The notes under the pieces: generated by a model | Told to the model about the DNA's origin: nothing | Databases searched by the model: none | The model's input: the letters and a program-made list of their open reading frames with translations, nothing else | Shown here: one piece after another, positions 16,576 to 24,717 of the stretch | Layout of the letters: every line of letters begins with the position of its first letter | Numbering within the stretch: the stretch's first letter is position 1 | From: Oceanibium sediminis | GTDB taxonomy: Bacteria > Pseudomonadota > Alphaproteobacteria > Rhodobacterales > Rhodobacteraceae | Length of the DNA stretch: 64,000 bases | Reading direction: 5' to 3' | Assembly (NCBI RefSeq): GCF_003265325.1 | Contig: NZ_QGNX01000007.1 | Span: forward strand, 1 to 64,000 | Position numbers and translations under genes: made by a program

Positions 16576-16906
16576 CGTCGCCGCCTTCGCGGTTCGCATC
16601 GCCGCGATCGTCATCATCGTCGTCGTCGTCGTCATCTTCGTCTTCGTACTCGATCTCGATCACCGTGAGCTTCGCGGGATCGATGGTCACCTCGATCGGG
16701 CGCCCCTCCGCGTCGCGGCCGTCGATCTCGTAACAGCCGTCGTCGATCTTGATGCGCGCCACGGTCCAGCCGTTCTGCTCGGCCAGCCGGGCCACGGCCT
16801 CACGCGGCTGCCAATCGGCGATGGGCACGACGCAATCGTCGTCCGCCAGCGCCGCACCCGCCGGGAAAACCGCGAGAAGTCCGAGAATTGTCAATGTCTT
16901 CTTCAT
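16568..16906 (-). CDS. Secreted PepSY-domain protein with acidic tail
   Basis: A 112-residue protein with a signal peptide (MKKTLTILGLLAVFPAGAALA), then a PepSY-like unit containing WQPREAVARLAEQNGWTVARI (in two parts), CYEIDGRDAEGRPIEVTIDP. The C-terminus is a run of aspartates made by GAC/GAT repeats. Two cysteines in the mature part could form a disulfide. PepSY proteins next to cytochrome b and two-component systems are common; the acidic tail suggests binding of a cation. It is divergent from the response regulator and probably controlled by it. Confidence 0.83.
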   Translation of the reverse strand: MKKTLTILGLLAVFPAGAALADDDCVVPIADWQPREAVARLAEQNGWTVARIKIDDGCYEIDGRDAEGRPIEVTIDPAKLTVIEIEYEDEDDDDDDDDDDRGDANREGGDDD

Positions 16907-16957
16907 GGGCCAAACTCCTGTCTGCTACCAAGCTGAGGCCCATCATGCACACCGAAG

Positions 16958-17006
16958 CTGACAGGAACCTGACGTACGACACGCGGGCGCGTCAGCCTTG
17001 CGTCAG
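16958..17006. promoter_or_regulatory. Paired direct repeats between PepSY and response-regulator genes
   Basis: CTGAC occurs at 16958-16962 and 16969-16973, and the complement GTCAG at 16991-16995 and 17002-17006. Each pair has an 11-bp period, as expected for two OmpR-family monomers on one helix face, and the two pairs face opposite ways. The arrangement suits autoregulated control of the two divergent operons. Confidence 0.6.
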
Positions 17007-17049
17007 CCAGGCCCGCCAAAGGCTGGTGTCACGAGAGGATTGGACCACC

Positions 17050-17709
17050 ATGCGCATCCTGCTGATCGAGGACGATTCGGTTCTGGGCCCCGCCGTGCGT
17101 GACCAGATCGCCGCCGACGGCCACTCCGTGGACTGGGTCACGCGGCTCGACGCGGCGGGCGATGCGCTGCACGGCGCGTCCTATGACCTGCTCCTGCTCG
17201 ACCTGATGCTGCCGGACGGGCGCGGCATCGGCTTCCTGAAACGCCTGCGCGCGCGGGGCGTGGTGACGCCGGTGATCATCCTCACCGCGCTCGACCAGGT
17301 TTCGGACCGGATCGAGGGGTTGAACGCGGGGGCGGACGACTACCTTGTGAAACCCTTCGACCTTGCCGAGCTTTCCGCCCGCATCGGAGCGGTCGCCCGG
17401 CGCTACAGCGGCAATCCGAACCCGATCGTCAGCCATGGCCCGCTCGACGTCGACCTTGCGGCGCGCAGCGTGTCGCGCGACGGCACCCCGGTCCAGCTGA
17501 CGGCACGCGAATGGGCCCTGTTCGAGGCCTTCCTGTCGCGCCCAGGCCAACTGCTGTCCAAGGCGCAGCTCGAAGAAAAGCTCTACGCCTTCGATGCCGA
17601 GGTGGAGAGCAACGCCATCGAGGCGCATGTCAGCCGCCTGCGCAAGAAGCTCGGCCCCGCGATCATCCAGACGGAGCGCGGCATGGGCTACCGCCTGGGC
17701 AAGCCATGA
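17050..17709 (+). CDS. OmpR-family response regulator
   Basis: A 219-residue two-domain regulator. The receiver starts MRILLIEDD, with the phosphorylated aspartate in LLLLDLMLPDG near residue 51 and K in LVKPFD near 101. The C-terminal winged helix has LTAREWALFEAF and SNAIEAHVSRLRKKLG. The ATG at 17050 fits the receiver start; a longer reading frame from 16888 adds unrelated residues. It overlaps the kinase gene as ATGA. Closest in style to the QseB/PmrA/TctD group. Direct repeats upstream are probable binding sites. Confidence 0.93.
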   Translation: MRILLIEDDSVLGPAVRDQIAADGHSVDWVTRLDAAGDALHGASYDLLLLDLMLPDGRGIGFLKRLRARGVVTPVIILTALDQVSDRIEGLNAGADDYLVKPFDLAELSARIGAVARRYSGNPNPIVSHGPLDVDLAARSVSRDGTPVQLTAREWALFEAFLSRPGQLLSKAQLEEKLYAFDAEVESNAIEAHVSRLRKKLGPAIIQTERGMGYRLGKP

Positions 17710-19055
17710 GACTGCCGCGCAGCCTGCAATCGCGGCTTGCCCTGTCGGTCGGCCTTGTCCTGGCGGTGCTGTGGCTGCTGGCCGCCACGATCACGGCGGT
17801 GATCCTGCGTGGCGAGATGGACGAGGTCTTCGACAGCGCGTTGCGCGAAACGGCGGAGCGCATTCTTCCGCTGGCCGTCTCGGATATCGTCGGGCGCGAG
17901 GACCCCGGCCTGACGCAGCGCCTTGCCCCGATCCGCGCCCATGACGAGTATTTCACCTATATCGTGCGCGACGCCGAGGGGCGCATCCTGCTGCAATCCC
18001 ACGCGGCGGACCCGGCCATTTTCCCGCCCTGGGATGGGCCGGGGTTTCGCCGGACGCCGCAGCACCGGCTTTACAGCGACGCCGTGCTCCAGGGGACGAT
18101 CCGCATCACCGTGGCCGAGCCGCTGGCCCATCGCACCGCGGTCGCGCGGGAAATCCAGCTTGGCCTCGGGCTGCCGCTGCTGTTCGTGCTGCCGGGCGCG
18201 CTGGCGGCGATCGTCTGGGCCGTGCGCTTCAGCCTCGCCCCGCTGCGGCGGTTTCGCACGCGGCTGGACTCGCGGGGGGTCCGTGACCTCTCGCGGGTGC
18301 CCGCGGACGACCTGCCGACGGAAATCGCCCCGCTGGCCGAGACCCTGAACAGCCTGCTGACCAGGTTGCGCGACGCGTTCGAGGCCGAGCGCAGCTTTGC
18401 CGCGAACGCCGCGCACGAGTTGCGAACGCCACTGGCAGGCGCCATCGCGCAAGCCCAGCGCCTGCGCGCGGAAACCCGCGACCCCGCGACGGAGGCGCGC
18501 GCCGCGGAAATCGAGGCGACGCTGAAGCGGCTCACCCGCCTGTCCGAGCGCCTGATGCAACTCGCCCGGGCCGAGGGCGGCCGGCTGCGCCTCGACCAGC
18601 GCGCGGACCTCAGGGCCGTGGCGCGTGTTATGGCGGACGATATCGCGCGCACGCTCCCCGCGAGGCGCATCGTGCTTTCGCTGCCTTATGCGCCGGTGAT
18701 GTCCGACCTCGACCCCGACGCCTTCGGGATCCTGTTGCGCAACCTGGTGGAAAATGCCCTGCGCCACGGCGCGCAGGAAACATCGGTAGACGTGACGCTG
18801 AGTTCCAACGGCACGCTGATCGTCGCCAACGATGGCCCCCTCCTGCCCCCCGAAGCACTGGACCGCCTGGCAACGCGGTTCGAGCGCGCCAACGCCGGTG
18901 CCGATGGCAGCGGGCTGGGCCTTGCCATTGTCGCCGCCATCGCGGAACGGATCGGCACCGAACTTGTCCTGAAGTCCCCCCGCCCCGGCGCGACGACGGG
19001 TTTCGAAGCCTCCCTCACCTTGCCGACCGATGCCGCCGCACCTGCCGCCCGCTGA
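17706..19055 (+). CDS. Sensor histidine kinase (QseC-like)
   Basis: A 449-residue kinase with one membrane helix near residues 14-33, a periplasmic sensor part of roughly 130 residues, a second helix near 160-180, then HAMP-like linker, H-box AANAAHELRTPLAGAIAQ, N-box NLVENALRHG and G-box DGSGLGLAIV. The start at 17706 is set by the ATGA overlap with the regulator. With the PepSY and cytochrome b genes it forms a typical envelope or metal-stress two-component unit. The signal is unknown. Confidence 0.92.
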   Translation: MRLPRSLQSRLALSVGLVLAVLWLLAATITAVILRGEMDEVFDSALRETAERILPLAVSDIVGREDPGLTQRLAPIRAHDEYFTYIVRDAEGRILLQSHAADPAIFPPWDGPGFRRTPQHRLYSDAVLQGTIRITVAEPLAHRTAVAREIQLGLGLPLLFVLPGALAAIVWAVRFSLAPLRRFRTRLDSRGVRDLSRVPADDLPTEIAPLAETLNSLLTRLRDAFEAERSFAANAAHELRTPLAGAIAQAQRLRAETRDPATEARAAEIEATLKRLTRLSERLMQLARAEGGRLRLDQRADLRAVARVMADDIARTLPARRIVLSLPYAPVMSDLDPDAFGILLRNLVENALRHGAQETSVDVTLSSNGTLIVANDGPLLPPEALDRLATRFERANAGADGSGLGLAIVAAIAERIGTELVLKSPRPGATTGFEASLTLPTDAAAPAAR

Positions 19056-19139
19056 AGCGGTCGCCGCCGAGCGACCCAGAGCGCGGCTGAAACGCTTCGC
19101 GGGGGCAACCCGTCCGAAAGCACCGCCGCCGATCCTGCC

Positions 19140-19604
19140 TCAGATCGGCAGGTCCAGCCGGGGTTTCCAGAAGGGGCGGAACAGTTCGATCTTGGGGCAT
19201 CGGTTCATGACGACCTTAAGGCCGGCATCCTCGGCCAACCGGGCAGCGCGGTCGTCGTAGACGCCGATCTGGCCCCAGAGCACCTTGGCCCCGATGGCGA
19301 TCGCCTGTTCCGCGATGGCGTAAAGCTCCTCCCGGGGGCGGAAGACCTCGACCATGTCCACGGGGCGGTCGATCGACTCGAGCGAGCGGTAGACGGGAAT
19401 TCCCCGGATCTCGGTCACAGCGGGGTTGGGGTTGATGGGGATCATGTCGTATCCCGTCTCGTGCAGAACGCGCAGAACGCCGTAGCTGAACTTGGTCTTG
19501 TCGGCGCTGGCCCCGACCATGGCAATGGTTTTGACCGAGCGCAGGATCTCCGACAGATAGGCTTGGGGGTAGTCGTAGCGTCGGTCGATTTCGGCGTCGG
19601 GCAT
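19140..19604 (-). CDS. CoA-binding domain protein (YccU-like)
   Basis: A 154-residue single-domain Rossmann protein. TIAMVGASADKTKFSYGVLR near residue 26 is the CoA-binding phosphate loop, and MIPINPNP, VDMVEVFRP and VLWGQIGVYD follow in the usual order. It is the same fold as the CoA-binding part of succinyl-CoA synthetase, but the free-standing family has no established reaction. AAGGAG lies eight bases before the ATG. The gene starts 1 bp after the ferredoxin gene and shares its operon with SBP56. Confidence 0.88.
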   Translation of the reverse strand: MPDAEIDRRYDYPQAYLSEILRSVKTIAMVGASADKTKFSYGVLRVLHETGYDMIPINPNPAVTEIRGIPVYRSLESIDRPVDMVEVFRPREELYAIAEQAIAIGAKVLWGQIGVYDDRAARLAEDAGLKVVMNRCPKIELFRPFWKPRLDLPI

Positions 19605-19605
19605 C

Positions 19606-19974
19606 TCAGGGCTCCTTCGGTCGGGCGATGGCGGGTTTCAGCTCATGCGGCGCGAGCGGGTCGAGGAACGGGTTGCGGTAAAGCAGGCCATGGCTTTCGA
19701 CACCGATTTCGAGCACGCAGTCGGTGACGGGCCTTGCCACGCAGAGCAGGACGTAGCCATTCGCGAGCTGGCGGTTGTTCAGCGCCACCTGCCGCCGCTG
19801 GTCGATGGTGCCCGCCGTCAGCCTGGCGGCGCAGGTGATGCAGCCGCCGTATCTGCAGCCATAGGGCAGATCGACGCCCTGTTCGCGCAACGTATCGAGC
19901 AGGGGCCGGCGCTCGGCAACGCTGTAGGCCGCGCCGCCCCGGTTCGCGATGGTTATGGTCCGCGTCCCGCTCAC
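19606..19974 (-). CDS. 2Fe-2S ferredoxin
   Basis: About 122 residues from a GTG at 19974 that overlaps the SBP56 stop as GTGA. The cluster ligands are clear: YGCRYGGCITC provides three cysteines and LLCVARP the fourth, the plant/adrenodoxin-like [2Fe-2S] pattern. The longer open frame to 20106 lies inside SBP56 and is not credible. It probably passes electrons to or from a partner in this operon, possibly serving methanethiol oxidation, but no reductase gene adjoins it. Confidence 0.87.
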   Translation of the reverse strand: MSGTRTITIANRGGAAYSVAERRPLLDTLREQGVDLPYGCRYGGCITCAARLTAGTIDQRRQVALNNRQLANGYVLLCVARPVTDCVLEIGVESHGLLYRNPFLDPLAPHELKPAIARPKEP

Positions 19975-21326
19975 AGCCAGATATCGCTGGTGCAGTCGCC
20001 GCCCGGGTAGCGGGTTTCGTGGCAGCGCGACGGGCCGTTCGGTTCCTTGCCGAAGTCGACGATGAAATCGGGGTTGATCGACATGCCGCCGTTGTCCACG
20101 TCGCAATCGATTTGCACCATCACCCCGCCCTGCGTGCGGATCTCGGGGTAGAACTGGTTGTCCCAGGTCGAGAACAGCGAGGTGGTGACATAGAGCCGCT
20201 TGCCGTCAAGGCTGAGCTGGAACATCTGCGGCCCGCCCGCGACCTTGACGCCGTTGACTTCGGGCGCGCGGCCCAACAGCCCGCCCATCCAGACCTGACC
20301 TGTCAGCTTGGGATTGTGCGGGTCGGTGATGTCGTACTGGCGCATGTCGCCGTGCAGCCAGTTGTTGATATAAAGGTAGCGGTCGTCCATCGAGACGAGG
20401 ATCGCCGACATGACGCCGGGCACCGGGATCGGCCATTCGGGGTGCGGCTCGTTGTCGACATCGATGATCTTCTCCCACGCCCACTTGCCGTCGTCGGACT
20501 TCCAGAAATGGATCACGTTGGTCGACAGCGCGGCCCCGCAAAAGCCGTGGGTGCTGTCGGGGTCGTGCAGGAACTTCACCTCCAGCGGGATCAGCCCGTC
20601 CTCGCCGAGGTACATGGTTTCGATCGGCACGCGCTTCTCGAAATCCCAGACATGCAGGCGGCGTCCGTATTTCAGATACCCCACCTCCTCAAGGTCGAAC
20701 CCCGGCATGAAGGTGTTGGGGGCAGCCCATTCAGAGCTGATCATCACGTTGTGGCGCGGCTGGTACCAGAAGTCGTAGCCGAAAGGGATGTCCCCCATCG
20801 AGGCTTCCCAGCGGCCCACGATCTCGAAGTCCTTGTCGAGGTGCAGGTAGCCACCGGGCGCCTCGCCCCTGGCGTCGCCGAGGAACGAAATGATGATCTC
20901 GGAGCCGAGGCAATGCACCGTGTGCGGGCCCGACAGATCGGTTTTCGCCCGGATCTCGGCCCCGTCGATGATTTTGTGCAGGCGCGGCGCGCGCGGGTCG
21001 GTGGCGGTATCGATGACGTGGATGTTGTTCGAGCGCACGCCGGGGACCAGCAGGTACTTGCGCGCCATCGAGCTGTCGTCGTGGCAGGACGAGCAGGCGT
21101 TCCAGCCCATGTGATGCAACTCGTCCCCGATGCCGGGCATTTCAAGGCGGTGGATCACCTGGGAATAGGTGGGGCTGTCGGGATCGGCATCCACCGTCGC
21201 CAGGTAGTCGGGTTTCTGGATCCCCGTGCCGGTGTAGATCGCGATTGTGTAGAGCAGCTTCTCACGCGGGGCCTTGATCGCCTCTGCCGGGCTGGGGTAG
21301 CCCGGTCCGCAGCATGCCTCACCCAT
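19971..21326 (-). CDS. mtoX: SBP56 / methanethiol oxidase-like protein
   Basis: A 451-residue protein of the selenium-binding-protein family. Hallmarks are CCGPGYPSPAEA near the N-terminus, REKLLYTIAIYTGTG, the HHMGWNACSSCHDDSS metal/thiol site near residue 90, and the beta-propeller repeats with SEWAAPNTFMPGFD and CDVDNGGMSINPDF. Bacterial members (MtoX) oxidise methanethiol to formaldehyde, H2S and H2O2 and contain copper. No signal peptide is visible, whereas some characterised MtoX proteins are periplasmic. The usual SCO1/MauG-type maturation genes are absent here; DUF2182 and DUF1326 genes lie 134 bp upstream. Confidence 0.85.
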   Translation of the reverse strand: MGEACCGPGYPSPAEAIKAPREKLLYTIAIYTGTGIQKPDYLATVDADPDSPTYSQVIHRLEMPGIGDELHHMGWNACSSCHDDSSMARKYLLVPGVRSNNIHVIDTATDPRAPRLHKIIDGAEIRAKTDLSGPHTVHCLGSEIIISFLGDARGEAPGGYLHLDKDFEIVGRWEASMGDIPFGYDFWYQPRHNVMISSEWAAPNTFMPGFDLEEVGYLKYGRRLHVWDFEKRVPIETMYLGEDGLIPLEVKFLHDPDSTHGFCGAALSTNVIHFWKSDDGKWAWEKIIDVDNEPHPEWPIPVPGVMSAILVSMDDRYLYINNWLHGDMRQYDITDPHNPKLTGQVWMGGLLGRAPEVNGVKVAGGPQMFQLSLDGKRLYVTTSLFSTWDNQFYPEIRTQGGVMVQIDCDVDNGGMSINPDFIVDFGKEPNGPSRCHETRYPGGDCTSDIWL

Positions 21327-21460
21327 GTTCCGCCCCCCCTGGTTCTATCGGCTTTCCCGCGCCGCGGGATCAGACTAGCACAGTATCAGGCATTCCCGCA
21401 TCGCGCGGATGCCGTCAGGGACACTCCATCCGCCATAACCGACACCACTCAGGCGCCGGA

Positions 21461-22318
21461 TCAGGCGCCAATGACCAGCAGGTAGACCCCTGCCCCGATC
21501 AGCGCCGCGCCCGCGAGCCGGCCAAGCCTGTCGCCTGCCCGCGTCAGCTTTTCCACCGCGACGAAGACGGCCAGCCCAACGATCCAGTAGAGGTTCATGA
21601 TGCCGCCGACGAAAAGCAGGGCCATCAGGGACCAGCAGCAGCCAAGGCAATAGAGGCCATGTTCCAGCCCCATCGCCAGCGCCCCCGCCCCCCCCTTGCG
21701 GCGGCGCGTTGTCAGGAATTCCACCGGCGAGCGGCAATGGCTGAGGCAGGCCGTCTTGAGCGGGGTGAACTGGAACGCACCGGCGGCGATCAGCAACAGC
21801 GCCCCGGGGGTCGTTTCCACCAGGCTCATCGTCATCGGAGAGACGAGCTGCGCGGACTCCAGCGCCCATTGCACCAGCGTCGCCACCGCGCTGACGCCGC
21901 CCCAGGCCAGCAGGTACCCCACGAGGAAGACCAACGAGATCACGCGCACCTGTCCCGGCGCGGAGCCCTGGCGCAGAAGCGCCGCGTTGAGCAGCACCGT
22001 CGGGGCGACGCTCGGCAGCATCATCGCTGTCATCATCACCCACCACATCGCGAAGACGAGCAACGTGTAGCCCGCCCCCCATGCGGCGGGCGCGACCATG
22101 CCGCCCATCCCGGCGGTTCCTGTCCCGAAGGTCATGTTCAGGGCCGACATCCGCATGCCGACACCGAACAGCGTATAGACGGCGGACAGGCCGATCAGCA
22201 GCAGGATCAGCGCGATCAGGACCTGGCGGTCACGCCTGAGCAGGCGCTCCGCCAGCCCAAGGGTCGGCCCTTTGGTCGGCCCGGTCGTTGGCCCCGCGAT
22301 CGGCGGCCCGGTTTCCAT
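21461..22318 (-). CDS. DUF2182 membrane protein
   Basis: A 285-residue inner-membrane protein with about seven helices. The family core is present: MWWVMMTAMMLPSVAPTVLL, CLSHCRSPVEF, MGLEHGLYCLGCCWSLMALLF (in pieces) and MNLYWIVGLAVFVAVEKL. The clustered cysteines, histidines and methionines look like a metal site. The family has no established activity. It commonly pairs with DUF1326, which precedes it here by 8 bp, so the two probably act together in metal handling. A GGCGCC repeat at its 3' end may form a small hairpin. Confidence 0.87.
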   Translation of the reverse strand: METGPPIAGPTTGPTKGPTLGLAERLLRRDRQVLIALILLLIGLSAVYTLFGVGMRMSALNMTFGTGTAGMGGMVAPAAWGAGYTLLVFAMWWVMMTAMMLPSVAPTVLLNAALLRQGSAPGQVRVISLVFLVGYLLAWGGVSAVATLVQWALESAQLVSPMTMSLVETTPGALLLIAAGAFQFTPLKTACLSHCRSPVEFLTTRRRKGGAGALAMGLEHGLYCLGCCWSLMALLFVGGIMNLYWIVGLAVFVAVEKLTRAGDRLGRLAGAALIGAGVYLLVIGA

Positions 22319-22326
22319 GTCGGGCC

Positions 22327-22965
22327 TCAGGCGGCCTCAAGGACGCCCGAGTTCGCCATATGGAGTTCGACCATATGCACGTGCGAGTCCATGTTGTGCT
22401 TCAGATCGATCTCGCCGCTGGTGCGCGTACTGCCTTTCGCGACCTCGGCCATGCGGTACTCGAATCCATGCGGCAGGTTGATCCGCGCCCGGTGCGGCGC
22501 GCCGGTGACCGGGTTCAGCAACGGCCCCGCCTCGGACTCGAAAACGCCGGGGACCGACATCTTGCCGGTGCGCTTTTCCATGTCGATCGTGAAGGAGATC
22601 GGCTTGTAGAGCGTCTCCAGCTTGGTCGGGCACATCTTCGAGAAGACCCACCAGAAGGTCGCCATCTCGTCCGTGTCCTCGCCGGTGAAGATTTTCTGAA
22701 GCGCGTCACGCTGTTCGGGTGTCGCGCTTTCGTCGATGATGATCTGCATCCGCCCGTTGCCTTCGTGAATGGCGCCGGGCCAGGCGACGACCATTGCCGC
22801 TCGTGTGCCGGAAAGATCCACGTCGCCGTAGTGCCCCGAGCTGAATTCGAAGCCGGCCACCGCCTCGCAGTTGCCATTCGTCGGCATCGAAACGAACTGG
22901 CAAGGACAGCCAGTCGCGCAGTTGCAGTTCGCTAATTCAAGACCATGTAGCTCCCAGTTTGTCAT
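22327..22965 (-). CDS. DUF1326 protein
   Basis: A 212-residue soluble protein with the family's cysteine cluster near the N-terminus (LANCNCATGCPCQF), a central beta-rich domain (NGRMQIIIDESATPEQRDAL, split) and a conserved C-terminal HVHMVELHMANSG. No signal peptide is seen. The cysteine and histidine groups suggest metal binding. The gene precedes DUF2182 by 8 bp and is read divergently from the TPP-riboswitch operon. The two may supply or repair the metal of the SBP56 enzyme nearby; that is inference from position. Confidence 0.85.
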   Translation of the reverse strand: MTNWELHGLELANCNCATGCPCQFVSMPTNGNCEAVAGFEFSSGHYGDVDLSGTRAAMVVAWPGAIHEGNGRMQIIIDESATPEQRDALQKIFTGEDTDEMATFWWVFSKMCPTKLETLYKPISFTIDMEKRTGKMSVPGVFESEAGPLLNPVTGAPHRARINLPHGFEYRMAEVAKGSTRTSGEIDLKHNMDSHVHMVELHMANSGVLEAA

Positions 22966-23206
22966 GTCTTTTCCCCCATCATCAGGACTCTTATCATATC
23001 ATAAATGCCGCATCCGTGCATCGGCCCCGAACAGACGACGAAGCTTTACCTTTTCAGTGCGTTGGGGTGAAAACTTTACGTTGGATGGGAAGGGCGACTC
23101 AAGGCGCTGGTGGCGGGATGCCTCACCCCGGCGGGGCCTTGCCCGCGGCCGATCGGCAGAACTTTTCCCGCGAAACCGCCTTGCATTCCGATTCCGGTTC
23201 TGTTCA

Positions 23207-23310
23207 ACAAGGGCCACCACAGGGGTGCCGCGTAGAGCCGCGGCTGAGATGTGGGCGCAAGCCCCCGGACCCTCGAAGCTGATCTGGATAATGCCAGCGT
23301 AGCAAGGAGG
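23207..23310 (+). promoter_or_regulatory. TPP riboswitch (THI box)
   Basis: The conserved aptamer parts occur in order: GGGGTGC at 23222-23228, GCTGAGA at 23243-23249, ACCCTCGAAG around 23269, and CTGATCTGGATAATGCC from 23279, followed by AGCG. The ribosome site AAGGAGG at 23304-23310 lies directly after the aptamer and could pair with the CCACC on its 5' side, suggesting translational repression when TPP is bound. The outer boundaries are approximate. The stretch 22966-23206 should hold the two divergent promoters; no other element was recognised. Confidence 0.93.
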
Positions 23311-23316
23311 ACAGCG

Positions 23317-23925
23317 ATGTTCGCAGGCGCACAAGTTTCCCTATACCCGATGAGCGATGACTTCGTTGACGTCATCCTGTCGTCCCTTTCCGCCCTCGAT
23401 CCCTGGCGCGACCGCCTGCGGATCGAGACGGACGACATCTCGACCCTGATCGTCGGGCCGCCCGAAGTCCTGTTCCCGGCGCTGCGCGACCTTTACGCGG
23501 CAGCCGCCGGAACCGGGCACCACGTGGTGCTGCGCGCCACCCTGTCGCGCGGCTGCCCGGGGGAGCCGGACGATCCGATCTGCCAGACGGGCGCGCTCGC
23601 CAATCCGGCCGAGCCTTTGGCCGAACGCCAGGCCGCTGCCAGAAGCGCCATCGCCGACGCCCCCGAGACGGGCCAGCAGGCGGCGGCGCAATTCTCGCTT
23701 TACGTGATGGGCGCGGGCGACCACATGGCCGAGATCATGGGCTGCATCGACTTCCTGAAATCCAGCGGCACGTTCGATCGCTCCAAGAACTTCTGTACGC
23801 GCCTGACAGGCGATGCGGGCCCGGTCTTCGCCACGCTGCAACAGGGGTTCTGCCGCTTCGGCCCCCCCGAGGGCCATGTGACCATCGACCTGACGGTGTC
23901 CGCCAACAGCCCCAGCACGCGCTGA
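23317..23925 (+). CDS. ykoF: YkoF-like thiamine/hydroxymethylpyrimidine-binding protein
   Basis: A 202-residue protein with two related halves: AGAQVSLYPMSDDFVDVI at the start and AAQFSLYVMGAGDHMAEI near residue 125. This repeat is the signature of YkoF, a thiamine-binding cytosolic protein linked to pyrimidine uptake. The ATG follows AAGGAGG of the TPP riboswitch, and the three ABC transporter genes follow directly. Its job is probably to bind or deliver the imported pyrimidine or thiamine. Confidence 0.87.
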   Translation: MFAGAQVSLYPMSDDFVDVILSSLSALDPWRDRLRIETDDISTLIVGPPEVLFPALRDLYAAAAGTGHHVVLRATLSRGCPGEPDDPICQTGALANPAEPLAERQAAARSAIADAPETGQQAAAQFSLYVMGAGDHMAEIMGCIDFLKSSGTFDRSKNFCTRLTGDAGPVFATLQQGFCRFGPPEGHVTIDLTVSANSPSTR

Positions 23926-23928
23926 CCC

Positions 23929-24717
23929 ATGCAGCGCCCTGTCCCCCGCCACAAGGGCGGAGGCGTGGCCCGCGGCATTCCTGCCGTCCTGAGCGTGGCC
24001 TGCGCCTTTGCCCTGTGGGAAATCTATGTCCGCCTGTCGGGAATTTCCCCGCTGGTGCTGCCCGCCCCGTCGCGGGTCGTCGAGCAGATGGTGTTGAACC
24101 GCAGCCTTTTGTGGGACAACACGCTGCCGACGATCAAGGCGACTTTGGCGGGCTTCGCCCTGTCCGTCACCGTGGCCTTCGTCTTTTCCGTCCTGCTCGA
24201 CTTCCGCCCCCGCCTGCGCCGCGCCCTCTTTCCGATATTCGTGGTCAGCCAGACGCTGCCGCTGGTCGCGATCGCGCCGCTTGTCGTGCTGTGGTTCGGC
24301 TTCGACCTGGCGCCCAAGGTCCTGCTGGTCGCGCTTGTCACCTTCTTTCCGATGCTGGTTTCGCTGGTTGACGGCTACGAGTCGACCGACCCGGAAATCG
24401 AGGCCCTGCTCTTTTCCATGGGCGCCTCGCGCGGGGTGGTGTTCCGCTCTGCCCGGCTGCCTTCGGCGATGCCGTACTTCTTTGCCGGGCTGCGGATTTC
24501 CATCACCTATGCGGTGGTGGCAGCGATCTTCGCCGAATACGTGGGCGCGCGCGCGGGCCTCGGCATCGTGATCCTGAACGCCAAGAACAGCTTCCGGCCC
24601 GACCTGATGCTGGCCGCGGTCGTCATCAGTTCGGCCCTGACGCTGGTACTTTTCGCGCTGACCGCGCTACTGCAACGCGTGGCCCTGCGCTGGCGCGATT
24701 TCGGGGACCAGCGATGA
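23929..24717 (+). CDS. thiX: ABC transporter permease for thiamine pyrimidine precursor (ThiX)
   Basis: A 262-residue permease of the SsuC/TauC-like type with about six helices and the ATPase contact loop LLFSMGASRGVVFRSARLPSA (in two pieces). The gene starts 3 bp after ykoF and overlaps the ATPase gene by 4 bp. The TPP riboswitch and THI5-like binding protein indicate uptake of a hydroxymethylpyrimidine or formylaminopyrimidine precursor of thiamine. Confidence 0.88.
   Translation: MQRPVPRHKGGGVARGIPAVLSVACAFALWEIYVRLSGISPLVLPAPSRVVEQMVLNRSLLWDNTLPTIKATLAGFALSVTVAFVFSVLLDFRPRLRRALFPIFVVSQTLPLVAIAPLVVLWFGFDLAPKVLLVALVTFFPMLVSLVDGYESTDPEIEALLFSMGASRGVVFRSARLPSAMPYFFAGLRISITYAVVAAIFAEYVGARAGLGIVILNAKNSFRPDLMLAAVVISSALTLVLFALTALLQRVALRWRDFGDQR

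Noticed and set aside
16576-16635. N-terminal extension MTTTTTMMTIAAM of the cytochrome b
   Set aside because: It is the GAC/GAT repeat of the PepSY acidic tail read in another frame; ATG 16575 starts the conserved protein.
16608-16645. GTC trinucleotide run that could be a microsatellite
   Set aside because: It encodes the aspartate tail of the PepSY protein; low complexity explained by coding sequence.
19975-20106. 44-codon extension of the ferredoxin
   Set aside because: Lies wholly inside SBP56, is arginine-rich and is not part of the ferredoxin fold; the GTGA overlap gives a better start.
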